DNA of 64,000 nt from Herbaspirillum sp. (GTDB lineage: Bacteria; Pseudomonadota; Gammaproteobacteria; Burkholderiales; Burkholderiaceae_D), in the NCBI RefSeq assembly GCF_017744395.1, contig NZ_JAGIBI010000001.1:1-64000 (forward strand). Direction: 5' to 3'. Both the position numbers and the translations under genes were made by a program. Below the pieces are notes generated by a model. The model was not told the origin of the DNA and did not search any database. It saw only the letters and a program-made list of their open reading frames with translations. Of the stretch, positions 62,592 through 64,000 are shown in pieces. Position 1 is the stretch's first letter. Each line of letters starts with the position of its first letter.

Positions 62592-64000
62592 ATGGCAACC
62601 GAACATCGCAACGCCCGCACGCTCACTGGCAAGCTGGTGCAACTGGTGCGCCAGCAGATCGAGGAGGGCATCTACCCGCCCGGCAGCCGCCTGCCGTCGA
62701 TCCGCGAGATGGCGGCACGGCATGACTGTGCCAAGAACACCATCGTCAATGTCTTCGACGAGCTGACCGCACTGGGCGTGGCCGAGCCGCGCCGCGGTTC
62801 CGGCTTTTTCGTCTGCGCCGCGCCGCCGCCGGTGAAGGAGGATGACGAGGGAAGCTTGAGCCGGGCGATGGACGTGGTGTGGCTGATGCGCGAACAGTTG
62901 AAGAGCGACCCCGAACACCTGCGCCTGGGCGATGGTTTCCCGCCGCTGGAATGGCTGAGCGATGTGCGCCTGGACAAATTCCACCAGAAGGTGGTGCGCA
63001 CCGGCATCGGCGCGCTGTTCGGCTACGGCAGCCGCTTCGGCTACCTGCCGCTGCGCCAGCACCTGTCGCACAAGCTGGCGCAGCATGGCATCGAGGCGGC
63101 TACCGGGCAGATCGTGCTGACCCACGGCGCCAACCAGGCGCTGGACATCGTGATCCGCAACTTCATCCGCCCCGGCGACCGGGTGCTGGTGGACGAACCC
63201 GGCTACTACATGTTGTACGGCAAGCTGAAGCTGTCCGGCGCGCGCATCGTCGGCATTCCGCGTCTGGCGGACGGGCCGGACGTGGCGGCGCTGGAGCGCG
63301 AACTCAGCCAGCCGGGCAAGCCGCCGCTGTTCTTCACGCAGTCGCTGGCGCACAACCCGACCGCTTCCGACACCTCGCCGCACAAGGCGCACACGATCCT
63401 GCAACTGGCCGACCGCCACAACGCGATCATCGTCGAGAACGATGCCTTCGCCGATTTCAAGCCGGCCACCGCCGCGCGCATTTCGACGCTGGACCAGTTG
63501 CGCCGCACGATCTATATCGGCAGCTTTTCCAAGTCGGTATCGGCGGCGCTGCGGGTAGGGTTCATCGCCTGCCACCGCGACCTCGCCAGCGACCTGGCCG
63601 ACATCAAGATGCTGGTGCATGTCTCCAGCTCCGAATATTGCGAACGCACGCTGGACGTGATCCTCTCCGATGGCCACTTCAGCCGCCATACCGCACGCCT
63701 GCGCGACCGCCTTACGCAGGCCACCGAGCAGGCGCGCCACCTGCTGGAGCAGCTCGGCGCCGAACTGTTCTGCACGCCGCAGCAGTCGATGTACCTGTGG
63801 GCGCGCTTTCCCCAATTCGGGGATGCCAAGCGGCTGGCGCAAGGGCTGATGGCGCGCAATATCGTGCTGGCGCCGGGCAGCATCTTCCGGCTCGATACCG
63901 AAGAGACGGTGGCGTGGTCGCGTTTCAATGTCGGCTTGCTGGGGGATGAACGATTCCGGCGTGCGATGCCCGAATTGCTGAACGAATGTCAAACGGGAGG
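62592..64000 (+). CDS. MocR-type (GntR/aminotransferase) regulator, 3' end outside window
   Basis: 469 complete codons are visible from ATG 62592 (GAGG five bases upstream) to the window edge without a stop. The GntR domain is at residues ~8-75 (TGKLVQLVRQQIEEGIYPPGSRLPSIREMAARHDCAKNTIVNVFDEL). The aminotransferase-like domain has GYGSRFGYLPLRQHLS, LTHGANQALDIV, QSLAHNPTASDT, ENDAFADF and the PLP lysine in IGSFSKSVSAALRVGF. The chain seems close to its usual end (about 470-480 residues). It probably controls mvaA through the palindrome between them. Confidence 0.88.
   Translation, partial: MATEHRNARTLTGKLVQLVRQQIEEGIYPPGSRLPSIREMAARHDCAKNTIVNVFDELTALGVAEPRRGSGFFVCAAPPPVKEDDEGSLSRAMDVVWLMREQLKSDPEHLRLGDGFPPLEWLSDVRLDKFHQKVVRTGIGALFGYGSRFGYLPLRQHLSHKLAQHGIEAATGQIVLTHGANQALDIVIRNFIRPGDRVLVDEPGYYMLYGKLKLSGARIVGIPRLADGPDVAALERELSQPGKPPLFFTQSLAHNPTASDTSPHKAHTILQLADRHNAIIVENDAFADFKPATAARISTLDQLRRTIYIGSFSKSVSAALRVGFIACHRDLASDLADIKMLVHVSSSEYCERTLDVILSDGHFSRHTARLRDRLTQATEQARHLLEQLGAELFCTPQQSMYLWARFPQFGDAKRLAQGLMARNIVLAPGSIFRLDTEETVAWSRFNVGLLGDERFRRAMPELLNECQTG

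Overview
The window is GC-rich DNA from a betaproteobacterium, most likely an Oxalobacteraceae member close to Herbaspirillum. The support is gene content and order: ilvC ahead of psd-pssA, rpsO-pnp, tpiA-secG-tRNA-Leu followed by a 14-gene nuo operon with a DUF2818 gene at its end, many GntR/MocR and branched-chain amino acid ABC genes, and densely packed genes with frequent ATGA or 1-base overlaps. I see no prophage, transposase, rRNA or CRISPR array.

Layout. 1-4.4 kb: end of ilvC, two small exported proteins, phosphatidylethanolamine synthesis (psd, pssA) and an unrecognised 161-residue protein. 4.4-10.4 kb: a diguanylate cyclase with a duplicated sensor module and a hydrolase, a DUF2917-like gene divergent from a MocR regulator, and a TPR-methyltransferase. 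10.4-17.1 kb: two divergent transcription units (sugar kinase and PLP dehydratase one way; RpiR regulator, D-aminoacylase, RidA and GntP permease the other way). I read these as a pathway for 2-acetamido-2-deoxygluconate or glucosaminate that ends in KDPG, not as general D-amino acid catabolism. 17.2-22.2 kb: lipoprotein, rpsO, pnp and a type II NADH dehydrogenase. 22.2-29.6 kb: an EAL protein, then a 5-oxoproline module (pxpB-pxpC-pxpA-DUF969-DUF979-DUF2891) divergent from a winged-helix regulator.

29.7-47.7 kb: quinone oxidoreductase, tpiA, secG, tRNA-Leu(GAG) and complex I nuoA-N plus DUF2818. A Fur-box-like sequence sits in the short space before nuoA. 47.8-51.1 kb: Nudix hydrolase, exported hydrolase, ETF-ubiquinone oxidoreductase. 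51.4-56.9 kb: a thioesterase and a branched-chain amino acid-type ABC transporter whose LivM permease and LivG ATPase are one polypeptide. 57.1-64 kb: hydrolase, MFS transporter, a REPIN-like repeat, a second ABC binding protein, a catabolic-type HMG-CoA reductase, and a divergent MocR regulator cut by the window edge, with a clear operator-like palindrome between the last two.

Working together: complex I, NDH-2 and ETF-QO are three separate entries of electrons into the quinone pool. The catabolic modules (oxidised amino sugar, 5-oxoproline, mevalonate/HMG-CoA, branched-chain amino acid-type uptake) suggest a nutritionally versatile soil or plant-associated heterotroph. All functions come from reading motifs and gene order; no database search was run.
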